From positions 56,895 through 120,894 of the forward strand of contig NZ_NOVE01000005.1 in the NCBI RefSeq assembly GCF_002265625.1: a stretch of 64,000 bases of DNA, written 5' to 3'. Below the pieces are notes generated by a model, which did no database searches, was not told where the DNA came from, and saw only the letters and a list, made by a program, of their open reading frames with translations. This document shows, piece after piece, positions 8,735-16,923 of the stretch (the first letter of the stretch is position 1; each line of letters opens with the position of its first letter). The stretch is from Prevotella sp. 885 (GTDB taxonomy: Bacteria > Bacteroidota > Bacteroidia > Bacteroidales > Bacteroidaceae). Made by a program: the position numbers and the translations under genes.

Positions 8735-9952
8735 TCAGTTGGTCTTCTTCACTACGCTCCATGCGTATGCCATGACGATGGCGTAACCTGCGAGAGGGAT
8801 GAAGAAAGGAAGGACGAAGCTGGAGGCGTGGTCGGCAGCAAGACCCATGATGAGGAAACCGCAACCGCCTACGGGGGTCATCATCAGGATGGACGAAGCA
8901 CTCTTTGTCAGTCCGCCAAGTCCGCGCAAAGTGAGGGAGAAGATGGTGGGGAACATGATGGCCTCGAAGAAGTAGTTGCCGAGCAGGGCTGCTATCGAGA
9001 CTTCACGACCGAGATCGCAAAGCAAGAGCGTGATGCAGACCACCGTTCCGACGCCGCAGATGAGCAGATACTTCTCTGCTGCCACGCTACTCATAACTGC
9101 CGCTCCGATGAAACGGGCAATCATGAATACGCCCAAGCCGATGGTAAGAATGGTGGAAGCTGACTGTGCGTCCATCCATCCCTCGCCCGTAACGAAGTTG
9201 ATGAAGTACGAATTGATGCTTATCTCTGCCACCTCGTAGGCGAGAAGCGCAATGAGTCCGCAGACAAACCATCTGTTGGAGAAGAGCTTCGAGATGTTAT
9301 GACCGCCCTCTTTGGTTTCGGCATCATCATCATGTGCAATCTCAGGAAGGTTTACACGTGAGAAGACAAGGGCAATGAGGAGCACCAGTACGCCCATAAT
9401 GGTATACGGAACGACGGCGCTTGCTCCGTTTCCTGCCTCGCCTGAGCCCTGGAAAAGGAAGCTGCCGACAACGAGAGTGGCGAACATCGAGCCTACACCA
9501 TTGAACGACTGCGAGAAGTTAAGTCGTGCCGTAGCGGTCTCTTTCGGACCCAATTCCGTTACGTAAGGATTGGCAGAGGTCTCAAGGAACACCAGTCCGC
9601 AACCGATGATGAAGAGCGCCACGAGATAGGCATAGAAGGTATTTGCCATGGAACACGGGATGAACGCCAGCGAACCGAGTCCGAAAAGCGTCAGTCCGAA
9701 GACCACGCCGCGACGATAACCCTGTCGGTTGATGAAGAGACCAGCGGGTATTGCCATGAGGAAATAGCCGAGATATGTGGTCACCTGTATCAACGATGAC
9801 TGTGTGATGGTGATGTCCAGCTCGTTCTGGAAGTGCTTGTTAAGCACGTCGAGAATGGCGCGAGCAAAGCCCCACATGAAGAAGAGTGAGGTGATAAGGA
9901 TGAACGGCACGGCATATTGCTTGCTGCTCAATGAAGTCTTGTTTTGTATCAT
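8735..9952 (-). CDS. FHS-family MFS sugar:H+ symporter (FucP/GluP-like)
   Basis: This is a 405-residue, 12-helix major facilitator. The start (YAVPFILITSLFFMWGFARAILDVLNKHFQ in parts: VPFILITSLFFMWGF then ILDVLNKHFQ) is the diagnostic N-terminus of the fucose-galactose-glucose (FHS) family, and FLETSANPYVTELGP is the family's conserved helix. It moves a monosaccharide through the inner membrane. Its neighbours release phosphate and sugar in the periplasm, so it may import their product (inferred). The -7 box lies only 5 bp before the ATG, so the mRNA may be leaderless. Confidence 0.93.
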   Translation of the reverse strand: MIQNKTSLSSKQYAVPFILITSLFFMWGFARAILDVLNKHFQNELDITITQSSLIQVTTYLGYFLMAIPAGLFINRQGYRRGVVFGLTLFGLGSLAFIPCSMANTFYAYLVALFIIGCGLVFLETSANPYVTELGPKETATARLNFSQSFNGVGSMFATLVVGSFLFQGSGEAGNGASAVVPYTIMGVLVLLIALVFSRVNLPEIAHDDDAETKEGGHNISKLFSNRWFVCGLIALLAYEVAEISINSYFINFVTGEGWMDAQSASTILTIGLGVFMIARFIGAAVMSSVAAEKYLLICGVGTVVCITLLLCDLGREVSIAALLGNYFFEAIMFPTIFSLTLRGLGGLTKSASSILMMTPVGGCGFLIMGLAADHASSFVLPFFIPLAGYAIVMAYAWSVVKKTN

Positions 9953-9957
9953 GGGTG

Positions 9958-9965
9958 CAAAGTTA
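9958..9965 (-). promoter_or_regulatory. -7 box TAACTTTG immediately before the FHS transporter ATG
   Basis: The minus strand reads TAACTTTG followed by 5 bases and the ATG. With the usual start distance, the mRNA would begin at or next to the initiation codon. No -33 TTTG is evident. Confidence 0.55.
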
Positions 9966-10018
9966 GTGCTTTTTTAGATTGTTTCGCCCTTTTCGGAAGG
10001 CTTTAATTCAGTTTAGAA

Positions 10019-10066
10019 CTAAAAACAGCCATCCCAAGGCTTCATTGATGACCTTGAAATGGCTGT
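10019..10066 (-). terminator. Terminator downstream of adk
   Basis: ACAGCCAT pairs with ATGGCTGT and an inner CAAGG with CCTTG, and the minus strand continues with TTTTTAG. It lies just past the adk stop. Confidence 0.75.
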
Positions 10067-10118
10067 CTTATATAATAATATGTATGTGCCTATATCGATA
10101 TAAGTCTAAACCGTTGGT

Positions 10119-10691
10119 TTAGAGAGCGTCGATAACAGCGCAGATGTCGCCGAAGATACGGGGCAGTTCGCCGAGTCCGTTGATGTGGTGATGGATGCCC
10201 TCACCAGCATACCACTCGATGAGCGGAGCTGTCTGGTTGTGATAAACGTCGAGGCGCTTCTTGATGGTCTCAGCGTTGTCGTCTGAACGACCGCTCTCCT
10301 GACCACGCTTGATGAGACGCTTCATCAGCTCGTCCTCAGGAACGTCAAGCTCAATCATGGCAGCCACCTTGTGTCCGCGCTCTGCGAGCATCTTCTTGAG
10401 AGCCTCAGCCTGCGGGATTGTACGGGGGAAACCGTCGAAGATTACGCCCTTGTGCTCCTTGCCGAAGCTGTCATATACGCTTGCGAGAATGTCAATCATC
10501 AGCTCGTCGGGGATGAGCTGTCCGTTGTCGATAAATCCCTTGGCAGTCTTGCCGAGTTCTGTTCCGTTCTTGATTTCAGCGCGGAGCACGTCACCAGTAG
10601 AGATATGGTTGAAGCCATACTTCTCGATCATAAGGTCGCTCTGTGTGCCCTTACCTGAGCCCGGGGCGCCGAAAATTACGATGTTCTTCAT
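10119..10691 (-). CDS. adk: Adenylate kinase
   Basis: This is a 190-residue enzyme that interconverts ATP + AMP and 2 ADP in the cytoplasm. It has the P-loop GAPGSGKGTQ at residues 7-16, the AMP-binding stretch ISTGDVLRAEI, FDGFPRTIPQA, and RPDDN-type LID residues (SGRSDDNAETIKKRL). The length fits the short-LID form without the zinc-binding insert. It lies 53 bp after hpt on the same strand, forming a purine nucleotide pair. Confidence 0.97.
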   Translation of the reverse strand: MKNIVIFGAPGSGKGTQSDLMIEKYGFNHISTGDVLRAEIKNGTELGKTAKGFIDNGQLIPDELMIDILASVYDSFGKEHKGVIFDGFPRTIPQAEALKKMLAERGHKVAAMIELDVPEDELMKRLIKRGQESGRSDDNAETIKKRLDVYHNQTAPLIEWYAGEGIHHHINGLGELPRIFGDICAVIDAL

Positions 10692-10744
10692 CTTTTTATT
10701 ACTTATATTAGTTATATAATGTTATGCTATTGCGTATTTTGTAG

Positions 10745-11284
10745 TTATTCCTCCACGACTGTATAGATGTCGCGCAGGTTGCGTCCCTGCTGGTCATAGT
10801 CAAGACCGTAGCCGAGAATGAAGTCGTTAGGAATCTCCATTGCCACGTACTTGATGTCAAGGGGCACCTCCAGACATTCAGGCTTGAGCAGGAGCGTGCA
10901 TACATGCACAGCCTCCGGCTGCTTTTCCTGAAGCATATTGAGAAGAGTCTTCATTGTAAGACCAGACTCGATGATGTCCTCCACGACGATTACCGTGCGG
11001 CCCTTGATGTCCTCATTCAGTCCGATAAGCTGCTTTACGTTGCCAGTTGATGATGTTCCGGCATAGGAAGACATCTTCACGAACGAAATCTCACACGGCA
11101 CGTTGATGTAGCGCATGAGGTCGGCGGCGAAGATGAAAGAGCCGTTAAGCATGGCAAGCAAGAGAGGATTCTTGTCAGCCATATCGGTATTTATACGGTC
11201 TGCGACAGCCTTCACACGCTCAAGGATTTGCGCCTCAGGGATGGAGGTCTTGAAGGTCTTGTCCTTTACTTTTATTATACTCAT
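10745..11284 (-). CDS. hpt: Hypoxanthine phosphoribosyltransferase
   Basis: This is a 179-residue purine salvage enzyme that joins hypoxanthine or guanine to PRPP. The PRPP-binding loop is VIVVEDIIESGLTM (about residues 95-108), and LLAMLNGSFIFAADLMR is the flexible-loop region typical of HPRTs. It precedes adk, and both serve nucleotide balance. A minus-strand box TAATTTTG lies 25 bp upstream. Confidence 0.96.
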   Translation of the reverse strand: MSIIKVKDKTFKTSIPEAQILERVKAVADRINTDMADKNPLLLAMLNGSFIFAADLMRYINVPCEISFVKMSSYAGTSSTGNVKQLIGLNEDIKGRTVIVVEDIIESGLTMKTLLNMLQEKQPEAVHVCTLLLKPECLEVPLDIKYVAMEIPNDFILGYGLDYDQQGRNLRDIYTVVEE

Positions 11285-11308
11285 AGGATTATGTGCTTAA
11301 AGTTAGTG

Positions 11309-11316
11309 CAAAATTA
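11309..11316 (-). promoter_or_regulatory. -7 box TAATTTTG for hpt-adk
   Basis: The minus strand reads TAATTTTG 24 bp before the hpt ATG, matching TAnnTTTG. The -33 element was not identified. Confidence 0.5.
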
Positions 11317-11381
11317 GACAAAAAAATCCGAATTACGAGCGTGTTAGTATAAAAAACAGCTATTTCGGACGCACACCTATG

Positions 11382-11628
11382 TTATTCCACAAGGTCATAC
11401 ATCTTCACCCAGTCAATCTCCATCTCTACGGGCAGCTCGCTCTTTATGGCCTTGCCCACCCACGAACCTTCGGTTTGCATGTCTATGAGCAGATAGTAAG
11501 GACGGTCAAAAGGATATTGTCCTTCCATAATGGTCCTGCCAGGTAAGTCGGTATTTAGGTTTGGCGGTCTGCGCCGTCACATAAGAGGCGCCAAGAAGAA
11601 GAGTGAGGATTATAGTAGATAGTTTCAT
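11382..11628 (-). pseudogene. GH16 glycosidase relic with internal deletion
   Basis: The ATG at 11628 starts a good signal peptide (MKLSTIILTLLLGASYVTA) followed by KPKYRLTWQDHY, the N-terminal strand of GH16 laminarinase/agarase-type enzymes. After about 35 codons the frame runs into a stop (11506). In another frame, directly continuing, the DNA encodes QYPFDRPYYLLIDMQTEGSW and ELPVEMEIDWVKMYDLVE, which is the C-terminal GH16 signature, ending at 11382. About 200 residues including the catalytic ExDxxE centre are missing, and the junction is out of frame. The gene is dead by internal deletion. Confidence 0.8.
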
Positions 11629-11675
11629 TTGTAAGTTTGTTGTTCTGTATAAAACGATTTGTTGTTGTATATATA

Positions 11676-11724
11676 AACGAAAAGGCGCCCCTGACATCCT
11701 GAAAGAGGGAAGTCAGGGGCGCCT
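11676..11724 (-). terminator. Terminator after mdh
   Basis: AGGCGCCCCTGAC (11683-11695) is perfectly inverted at 11712-11724, with T residues following on the minus strand. It ends the mdh transcript. Confidence 0.85.
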
Positions 11725-11730
11725 GTTATT

Positions 11731-11765
11731 TAAACGCCTTGATTAAAGCGTAAACGCCTTGATTA
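11731..11765. repeat. 20-bp period duplication at the mdh stop codon
   Basis: TAAACGCCTTGATTA occurs at 11731-11745 and again at 11751-11765, the second including the mdh stop codon. It appears to be a recent small tandem duplication of the gene end. Confidence 0.8.
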
Positions 11766-12755
11766 GAGGTTCGGGTTCATCTCGCTCCACTTCTCAACTG
11801 GGGGAACGATGCCGAGCTCTACGATCTCGTCGCGCATCTTGCAGAGGTGCTCGTAAGACTTAGCGAGGCTTGCCTTCTCCTCCTCAGTGCCAGTAGGCTC
11901 TACGAAGTGAACGCCAGTCTTGTCGATAGTAGAAGGCATAGCCATCATTACGTTCTTGAAGCCACACTTGTCGCACTTAACGTAGCAACCAGCGGGCAAT
12001 GTGAACTTCTCACCACCCATAGCAGCCTCAATCATCTTAACAGCGTTGTAAGCCGGGCTCTGGAATGAAGAGCGGCCACGGAGCTTGATGATGTTAGAGC
12101 CACCCTGTACTGTGTGGTGCTTGATCTCTTCCCAACGCTCGTCAGAAAGACCCATCTCTGCGAGAGGCTTGCCGTCAACCTTCACCTGTGAAGCGAAGAC
12201 TGCCATCTGCTCGCCGTGGCCACCGTATGTGTGAGCGCCTGTCACCTTGTCCTGCTGTACGCCGAACTCGAGGGCGAGAGCCTGCTGCAGACGTGTAGAG
12301 TCGAGAGCAGCGAGTGAGGTGAGCTGGTTGGGCTTCAGACCTGAGTGGATAAGAGCTGTGAGGGCTGTAACGTCAGCCGGGTTGAAGATAACAACTACGT
12401 GCTCTACGTCCGGGCAGTACTTCTTGATGTTGTCGCCGAACTCAGCAGCGATCTGGCAGTTACCCTTGAGAAGGTCCTCACGAGTCATGCCGTCCTTACG
12501 GGGAGCACCACCTGAAGAGATGATGTACTTAGCGCCTGTGAAAGCCTCCTTGGGATCTACGGTATAAGAGAGGTTTGCACCAGGGAATGCGCACTGCTGC
12601 ATCTCGTCAAACACGCCGTGTACACCCGGCTCGTAGATGTCATAGAGACAGATGTTAGGAGTAAGACCGAGCATAAGAGCGCTCTGAACCATGTTTGAAC
12701 CAATCATGCCGCCTGCACCGACGATCAAGAGTTTCTCGTTACTTAAAAATGCCAT
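11763..12755 (-). CDS. mdh: Malate dehydrogenase (NAD-dependent)
   Basis: This is a 330-residue cytoplasmic enzyme of the reductive branch to succinate, oxidising or forming malate and oxaloacetate. It has the Rossmann motif LLIVGAGGMIGSN near the start, IISSGGAPRKDGMTREDLLKG (the Arg-bearing mobile loop), VIFNPADV, and the catalytic His region VTGAHTYGGHGEQM. The long form with SDERWEEIKHHTVQGG is usual for Bacteroidales. It has its own promoter at 12841 and is divergent from greA. Confidence 0.95.
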   Translation of the reverse strand: MAFLSNEKLLIVGAGGMIGSNMVQSALMLGLTPNICLYDIYEPGVHGVFDEMQQCAFPGANLSYTVDPKEAFTGAKYIISSGGAPRKDGMTREDLLKGNCQIAAEFGDNIKKYCPDVEHVVVIFNPADVTALTALIHSGLKPNQLTSLAALDSTRLQQALALEFGVQQDKVTGAHTYGGHGEQMAVFASQVKVDGKPLAEMGLSDERWEEIKHHTVQGGSNIIKLRGRSSFQSPAYNAVKMIEAAMGGEKFTLPAGCYVKCDKCGFKNVMMAMPSTIDKTGVHFVEPTGTEEEKASLAKSYEHLCKMRDEIVELGIVPPVEKWSEMNPNL

Positions 12756-12840
12756 AATAAATAATGTTTTTATAAGTGTTATAAATATGAATAAGTCGTT
12801 TTTGAGCTACACTACTTCAGCAGTGGCTTAATTGACAATG

Positions 12841-12870
12841 CAAAGATACAATTTTTTTGAAACTTACAAA
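12841..12870 (-). promoter_or_regulatory. mdh promoter TTTG-N18-TATCTTTG
   Basis: On the minus strand TTTG (12867-12870) is followed after 18 bp by TATCTTTG (12841-12848). It gives a leader of about 80 nt. The rest of the 322-bp gap to greA holds only that gene's promoter and leader. Confidence 0.65.
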
Positions 12871-12916
12871 CATTATGACGTATAAAAAAGAAGGCTAAAT
12901 TAAAAAGACTGAAACA

Positions 12917-12948
12917 CTTGTCCGTATGGAATTAATTGACTATCTTTG
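12917..12948 (+). promoter_or_regulatory. greA promoter CTTG-N20-TATCTTTG
   Basis: CTTG (12917-12920) and TATCTTTG (12941-12948) match the -33/-7 consensus. The predicted start near 12953 lies after an in-frame ATG at 12946, which supports the ATG at 13078 as the greA start. Confidence 0.65.
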
Positions 12949-13077
12949 CAAACGAATAACTTTTTGGACGTAATAGGAACTGAGAATTTCGGCAGTAAGA
13001 CCAATGTCGGAATTCTTGGTTTTTTATTTAGCATATACATAACAATAAAACAAACAAAAAAACAAAGATTCTTAATT

Positions 13078-13545
13078 ATGGCTTACATGTCACAAGAAGG
13101 CTACGACAAGCTCGTGGCCGAACTCAAGCAGCTTGAGTCTGTAGAGCGCCCCAAGGCATCGGCCGCCATTGCTGAAGCCCGAGACAAGGGAGACTTGAGC
13201 GAGAACGCCGAGTATGACGCCGCCAAGGAGGCTCAGGCTCATCTGGAAGAAAAGATAAACCGTATAAAGGTAACTATCGCCGAGGCTAAGATTCTCGACC
13301 CATCACGCCTTAGCACTGACTGCGTGCAGATTCTCTCTAAGGTGGAGATGACCAATCTCAACAACAAGGCGAAGATGACATACACCATCGTCAGCGAGAG
13401 CGAGGCCAATCTCCGCGAAGGAAAGATATCCATCACCACTCCTATCGCACAGGGCCTGCTCAACCACAAGGTGGGCGACGAGGTGGAAATCAAGATTCCG
13501 CGCGGAATTATCCATCTGCGTATCGACAAGATTACAATAGAATAA
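13078..13545 (+). CDS. greA: Transcription elongation factor GreA
   Basis: This is a 155-residue protein that rescues backtracked RNA polymerase by stimulating transcript cleavage. It starts MAYMSQEGYDKLVAELKQLE, the typical first coiled-coil helix, and has the tip motif ARDKGDLSENAEYDAAKEAQ with its two acidic residues, plus the C-terminal FKBP-like part (ITTPIAQGLLNHKVGDEVEI). An upstream in-frame ATG at 12946 overlaps the promoter and adds non-conserved residues, so it was not used. The HIT-family gene follows after 49 bp. Confidence 0.96.
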   Translation: MAYMSQEGYDKLVAELKQLESVERPKASAAIAEARDKGDLSENAEYDAAKEAQAHLEEKINRIKVTIAEAKILDPSRLSTDCVQILSKVEMTNLNNKAKMTYTIVSESEANLREGKISITTPIAQGLLNHKVGDEVEIKIPRGIIHLRIDKITIE

Positions 13546-13594
13546 CTCACGTGCCAGACATCAGGCACCATACGGAAAGCAAAATCTTACGACT

Positions 13595-13993
13595 ATGGAC
13601 ATTTTCTCAAAGATTGCCGCTGGTGAGATTCCCAGCTACAAGTGCGCCGAGAACGAGCGTTTCTACGCTTTCCTCGACATCAACCCTCTCGTAAAAGGAC
13701 ACACTCTCGTCATTCCCCGCCGCGAGGTCGACTACATCTTCGACATGGAGGACGACGAGATTGCAGAGTACCAGGTGTTCGCCAAGAAGGTGGCTATTGC
13801 CATCAAGAACGCATTCCCCTGCATTAAAGTAGGCGAGGCTGTGCTTGGCCTGGAGGTTCCGCACGCACACATCCACCTCATTCCCATGCAGTCAGAGAAG
13901 GACATGCTCTTCTCCAACCCCAAGCTGCAGCTCCCGGAAGAGGAGATGAAAGAGATTGCTGACAAGATTTACGCAGAGTTCCAGAAGCTCTAA
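13595..13993 (+). CDS. HIT-family nucleotide hydrolase/transferase (HinT-like)
   Basis: This is a 132-residue protein. It has the histidine triad HAHIHLIP (usually HxHxHxx) at about residue 90, with MDIFSKIAAGEIPSYKCAE and DINPLVKGHTLVIPRREV as the family start. HinT-type proteins hydrolyse AMP-amidates and related phosphoramidates in the cytoplasm. It follows greA closely and ends at a terminator at 14043, so the two probably share a transcript. Confidence 0.93.
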   Translation: MDIFSKIAAGEIPSYKCAENERFYAFLDINPLVKGHTLVIPRREVDYIFDMEDDEIAEYQVFAKKVAIAIKNAFPCIKVGEAVLGLEVPHAHIHLIPMQSEKDMLFSNPKLQLPEEEMKEIADKIYAEFQKL

Positions 13994-14042
13994 CAGCCTG
14001 TCCATAAACGACACCCACAGACAAAGCGTAAAGACAAAAACT

Positions 14043-14086
14043 GAAGCGCCACTGCTCCATAACGGAACGGTGGCGCTTTTGTTTTA
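14043..14086 (+). terminator. Terminator after the greA-HIT operon
   Basis: AAGCGCCAC (14044-14052) pairs with GTGGCGCTT (14070-14078), followed by a T-rich stretch. Two overlapping TATTTTTG boxes at 14143 and 14152 may start the next operon. Confidence 0.85.
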
Positions 14087-14240
14087 TCTAAAAAACACTA
14101 TGCAAACAGTATAAAAAACGTCAAAACCACTTATATTCTAACTATTTTTGGTATTTTTGTAAACTGAACAATAATGTAAAGACGTAAACGGCACGGCGGC
14201 TAATCACAGGCGACGTGCCGACAAACAACAACGACACAAT

Positions 14241-15755
14241 ATGAAAATACTGACTGGAGCACAAATCCATGAGCTCGACAACTACACAATCGAACACGAA
14301 CCAATAGCCTCCATAGACCTTATGGAGCGTGCTGCACGCGCCATTATGCTCGCCATCACGCAGCAGTGGAGCCAGTCCACGCCCATCGTGGTCTTCGCAG
14401 GACCAGGTAACAACGGTGGTGACGCCCTCGCCGTGGCACGCATGCTGACGGAGAAAGGATACATCGTCGACACTTATCTCTTCAATATCCACAGCAACCT
14501 GTCTGAAGACTGCGAGAAAAACAGAGACCGCCTCGTCAACGGCGGACTCGTACACAAGTTCACGGAGATAACCACCGACTTTGATCCGCCCAAGCTCACG
14601 CCCAAGACACTCGTCATTGACGGACTCTTCGGGTCCGGCCTCAACAAGCCGTTAACGGGAGGATTCGCCTCTCTCGTCAAGTATATCAATCAGTCGCCGT
14701 CCTTCGTTGTGAGCATCGACATGCCAAGCGGACTGCTGACGGAAAACAACAGCTTCGACCAGGGCAGCAACATCGTACGAGCTGACCTCACGCTGACGCT
14801 CCACATGAAGAAGCTGGCGATGCTCTTCGCCGACACACAGAAGTATCTTGGCAAGGTGGAAGTGCTCGACATACGTCTTTCAAAGGAATACATAGAGAGC
14901 ATCCCCACTAAGTTCAACATCATCGAGGAGAGCTACATAAAGGACAACCTGCGCTCTCGTGACGACTTCGCCAACAAGGGAATGATGGGACACGCGCTCA
15001 TCATCGCCGGCACATACGGCATGGCAGGAGCCGCAGCGCTTGCCACAAGAGCATGTCTGCGAAGCGGTGTGGGCAAGGTGACGGCTCTCACGCCACGCCC
15101 AAACTACAACATCATGCAGGTGGCTGTGCCCGAAGCCGTGCTCATGCTCGACCGTGAGGACTATTACTCTGAGGCTGTAGCCACAGACGACTTCGACGCC
15201 GTGGGCATCGGACCGGGACTCGGACGTCAGGAAGGCTCTGCCCTTGCTCTCATGTCACAGCTCCAGCAGACCACATGCCCCATCGTCCTCGACGCCGACG
15301 CCCTCAACATGCTCGGATCGCACGGCACATGGATAAACCAGCTGCCCGACAATGTCATCATGACACCGCATCCGAGAGAGTTCGACAGAATAGCTTCCAC
15401 ATGCTGCCACTCAGACAGCGAACGCCTCAACGTGGCTTGCGAGATGGCTGAAAGTCTGCGTGCATACATCCTTCTCAAGGGTCATCATTCAGCACTCTGC
15501 CTCCCAAGCGGCGACGTCATCTTCAACACCACAGGCAATTCCGGCATGGCAACAGCAGGAAGCGGCGACGTCCTCACCGGCATCATCACCGCCCTTCTCG
15601 CAAGAGGCTATTCACGCAAGAACGCCTGCATCGTGGGAATGTATCTGCACGGACTGGCTGGCGACATCGCAGCAGAGAAGATGGGCAAGGAGAGCCTCAT
15701 CGCATCAGACATCATCGACGCACTGCCAGAAGCATTCAAGCGTCTCGCCCAATAA
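14241..15755 (+). CDS. nnr: Bifunctional NAD(P)H-hydrate epimerase / ADP-dependent dehydratase
   Basis: This is a 504-residue fusion that repairs hydrated NADH and NADPH. The N-terminal YjeF domain (about 1-210) has VVFAGPGNNGGDALAVAR and VIDGLFGSGLNKPL, the epimerase signature. The C-terminal ribokinase-like domain (about 230-504) has IGPGLGRQ, PIVLDADALNML, TPHPREFDR and GSGDVLTGIITALLARGY, the dehydratase nucleotide-binding and catalytic motifs. It leads a plus-strand run that includes the DUF4831 gene, obg, pgeF and the M23 gene. Confidence 0.96.
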   Translation: MKILTGAQIHELDNYTIEHEPIASIDLMERAARAIMLAITQQWSQSTPIVVFAGPGNNGGDALAVARMLTEKGYIVDTYLFNIHSNLSEDCEKNRDRLVNGGLVHKFTEITTDFDPPKLTPKTLVIDGLFGSGLNKPLTGGFASLVKYINQSPSFVVSIDMPSGLLTENNSFDQGSNIVRADLTLTLHMKKLAMLFADTQKYLGKVEVLDIRLSKEYIESIPTKFNIIEESYIKDNLRSRDDFANKGMMGHALIIAGTYGMAGAAALATRACLRSGVGKVTALTPRPNYNIMQVAVPEAVLMLDREDYYSEAVATDDFDAVGIGPGLGRQEGSALALMSQLQQTTCPIVLDADALNMLGSHGTWINQLPDNVIMTPHPREFDRIASTCCHSDSERLNVACEMAESLRAYILLKGHHSALCLPSGDVIFNTTGNSGMATAGSGDVLTGIITALLARGYSRKNACIVGMYLHGLAGDIAAEKMGKESLIASDIIDALPEAFKRLAQ

Positions 15756-15799
15756 ACATCCCTAACATTAAACACCCAAAAGAAAGAACCAACAACATA

Positions 15800-16858
15800 A
15801 TGACAGCTCTTATGAAGAACATAAAAAGCATCATAGCCGCCATCTTATTGCTCACATGCATGTCGGCTAATGCAGGAGAAAAGAAGACCGAGGGTTTCGA
15901 ATATTTCCTCCCGAAGACGGCTGTACGCATGTCTGTGCTTGTGGAGAAGACCACCACCAAGCCCGGAAAACTCGCTGAGTTCTCTGAACTCTACTTCCAG
16001 AAGAAAGGCATTACCACACAGCAGGACAACTATCGCATCGTAGGCGTATCGTTCACCACGACCGGCGTGCCCGACAAGGATCTCCGCTTCTTCCTCCCCG
16101 TGGACAAGAAGCACAGCATCCTCTCCATCGACTGCGACCCTAACGGCGTGCTTCGCGCCATCAACACCCGCGCCAAGCGTGTGGAGGAGCCAGCTCCTTT
16201 CACTCCCTCGGCAAAGCCAGCGCCACTCAATCCCAACGACTATATGAGTCAGGACATCCTCTCGGCAGGCAATCTGCCCAAGATGGCACAGCTTGTGGCG
16301 CAGGAAATTTACGACATCCGCGACTCTCGCAACCAGCTCTCACGAGGCGAAGCCGACTTCATGCCGAAGGACGGAGAGCAGCTCCGCATCATGTACGCCC
16401 AGCTCAACAAGCAGGAGGCTGCACTCATGCAGCTCTTCCAGGGCACCACTACCACGGACACAACGGAGACAGTGCTGACCTTCGTGCCTGAGAAGACACA
16501 GAAAGACCAGGTGGCATTCCGCTTCTCGCGCAAGTTCGGACTGCTTACCGCAGACGACTTCTCCGGCGAGCCTTACCGCATCAAAGTGGACGACTTAGGG
16601 TTGGATGAAGAAGAACTTGACGTAGTAGAAAGCGCAAAGAAGGAAGACTTCCAGCTTGGCGTCATCCTCCCCGGCAAGATGCGCATGACGCTTTCCGCTG
16701 CTGGCAAGAAGATAGCGCAATACGAGGCATGGGCGGCACAGTTCGGAGAGGTGAAGATGCTTTCAGGAATGCTGTTCGGAAAGAAGCTCACATCGAAGAT
16801 ACTGCTCGACTCAGCTACCGGAAGCGTCGTGTCGCTCGAAACCGAACCGCTCGAATAA
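15800..16858 (+). CDS. DUF4831-family secreted protein
   Basis: This is a 352-residue protein with a signal peptide (NIKSIIAAILLLTCMSANA). The mature start YFLPKTAVRMSVLVEKTTTKPGKLAE resembles the Bacteroidetes DUF4831 family (YFLPKTAVRMSVLVEKTTTK region, parallel to known members by memory). It is rich in Lys and Glu and has no recognisable catalytic motif. It may begin at the second ATG (15812), which puts the signal peptide nearer the N-terminus. It lies between nnr and obg on the same strand. Function is unknown, and the family call is moderately sure. Confidence 0.75.
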   Translation: MTALMKNIKSIIAAILLLTCMSANAGEKKTEGFEYFLPKTAVRMSVLVEKTTTKPGKLAEFSELYFQKKGITTQQDNYRIVGVSFTTTGVPDKDLRFFLPVDKKHSILSIDCDPNGVLRAINTRAKRVEEPAPFTPSAKPAPLNPNDYMSQDILSAGNLPKMAQLVAQEIYDIRDSRNQLSRGEADFMPKDGEQLRIMYAQLNKQEAALMQLFQGTTTTDTTETVLTFVPEKTQKDQVAFRFSRKFGLLTADDFSGEPYRIKVDDLGLDEEELDVVESAKKEDFQLGVILPGKMRMTLSAAGKKIAQYEAWAAQFGEVKMLSGMLFGKKLTSKILLDSATGSVVSLETEPLE

Positions 16859-16923
16859 GAGGCACAACAAAGCAAGAAACAAAATTATAAGAAACAGAAA
16901 GAAAATATACAGAAAGACAAGAA

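Noticed and set aside
12946..13077. Longer GreA start
   Set aside because: The extension overlaps the greA promoter and adds residues not found in GreA proteins.
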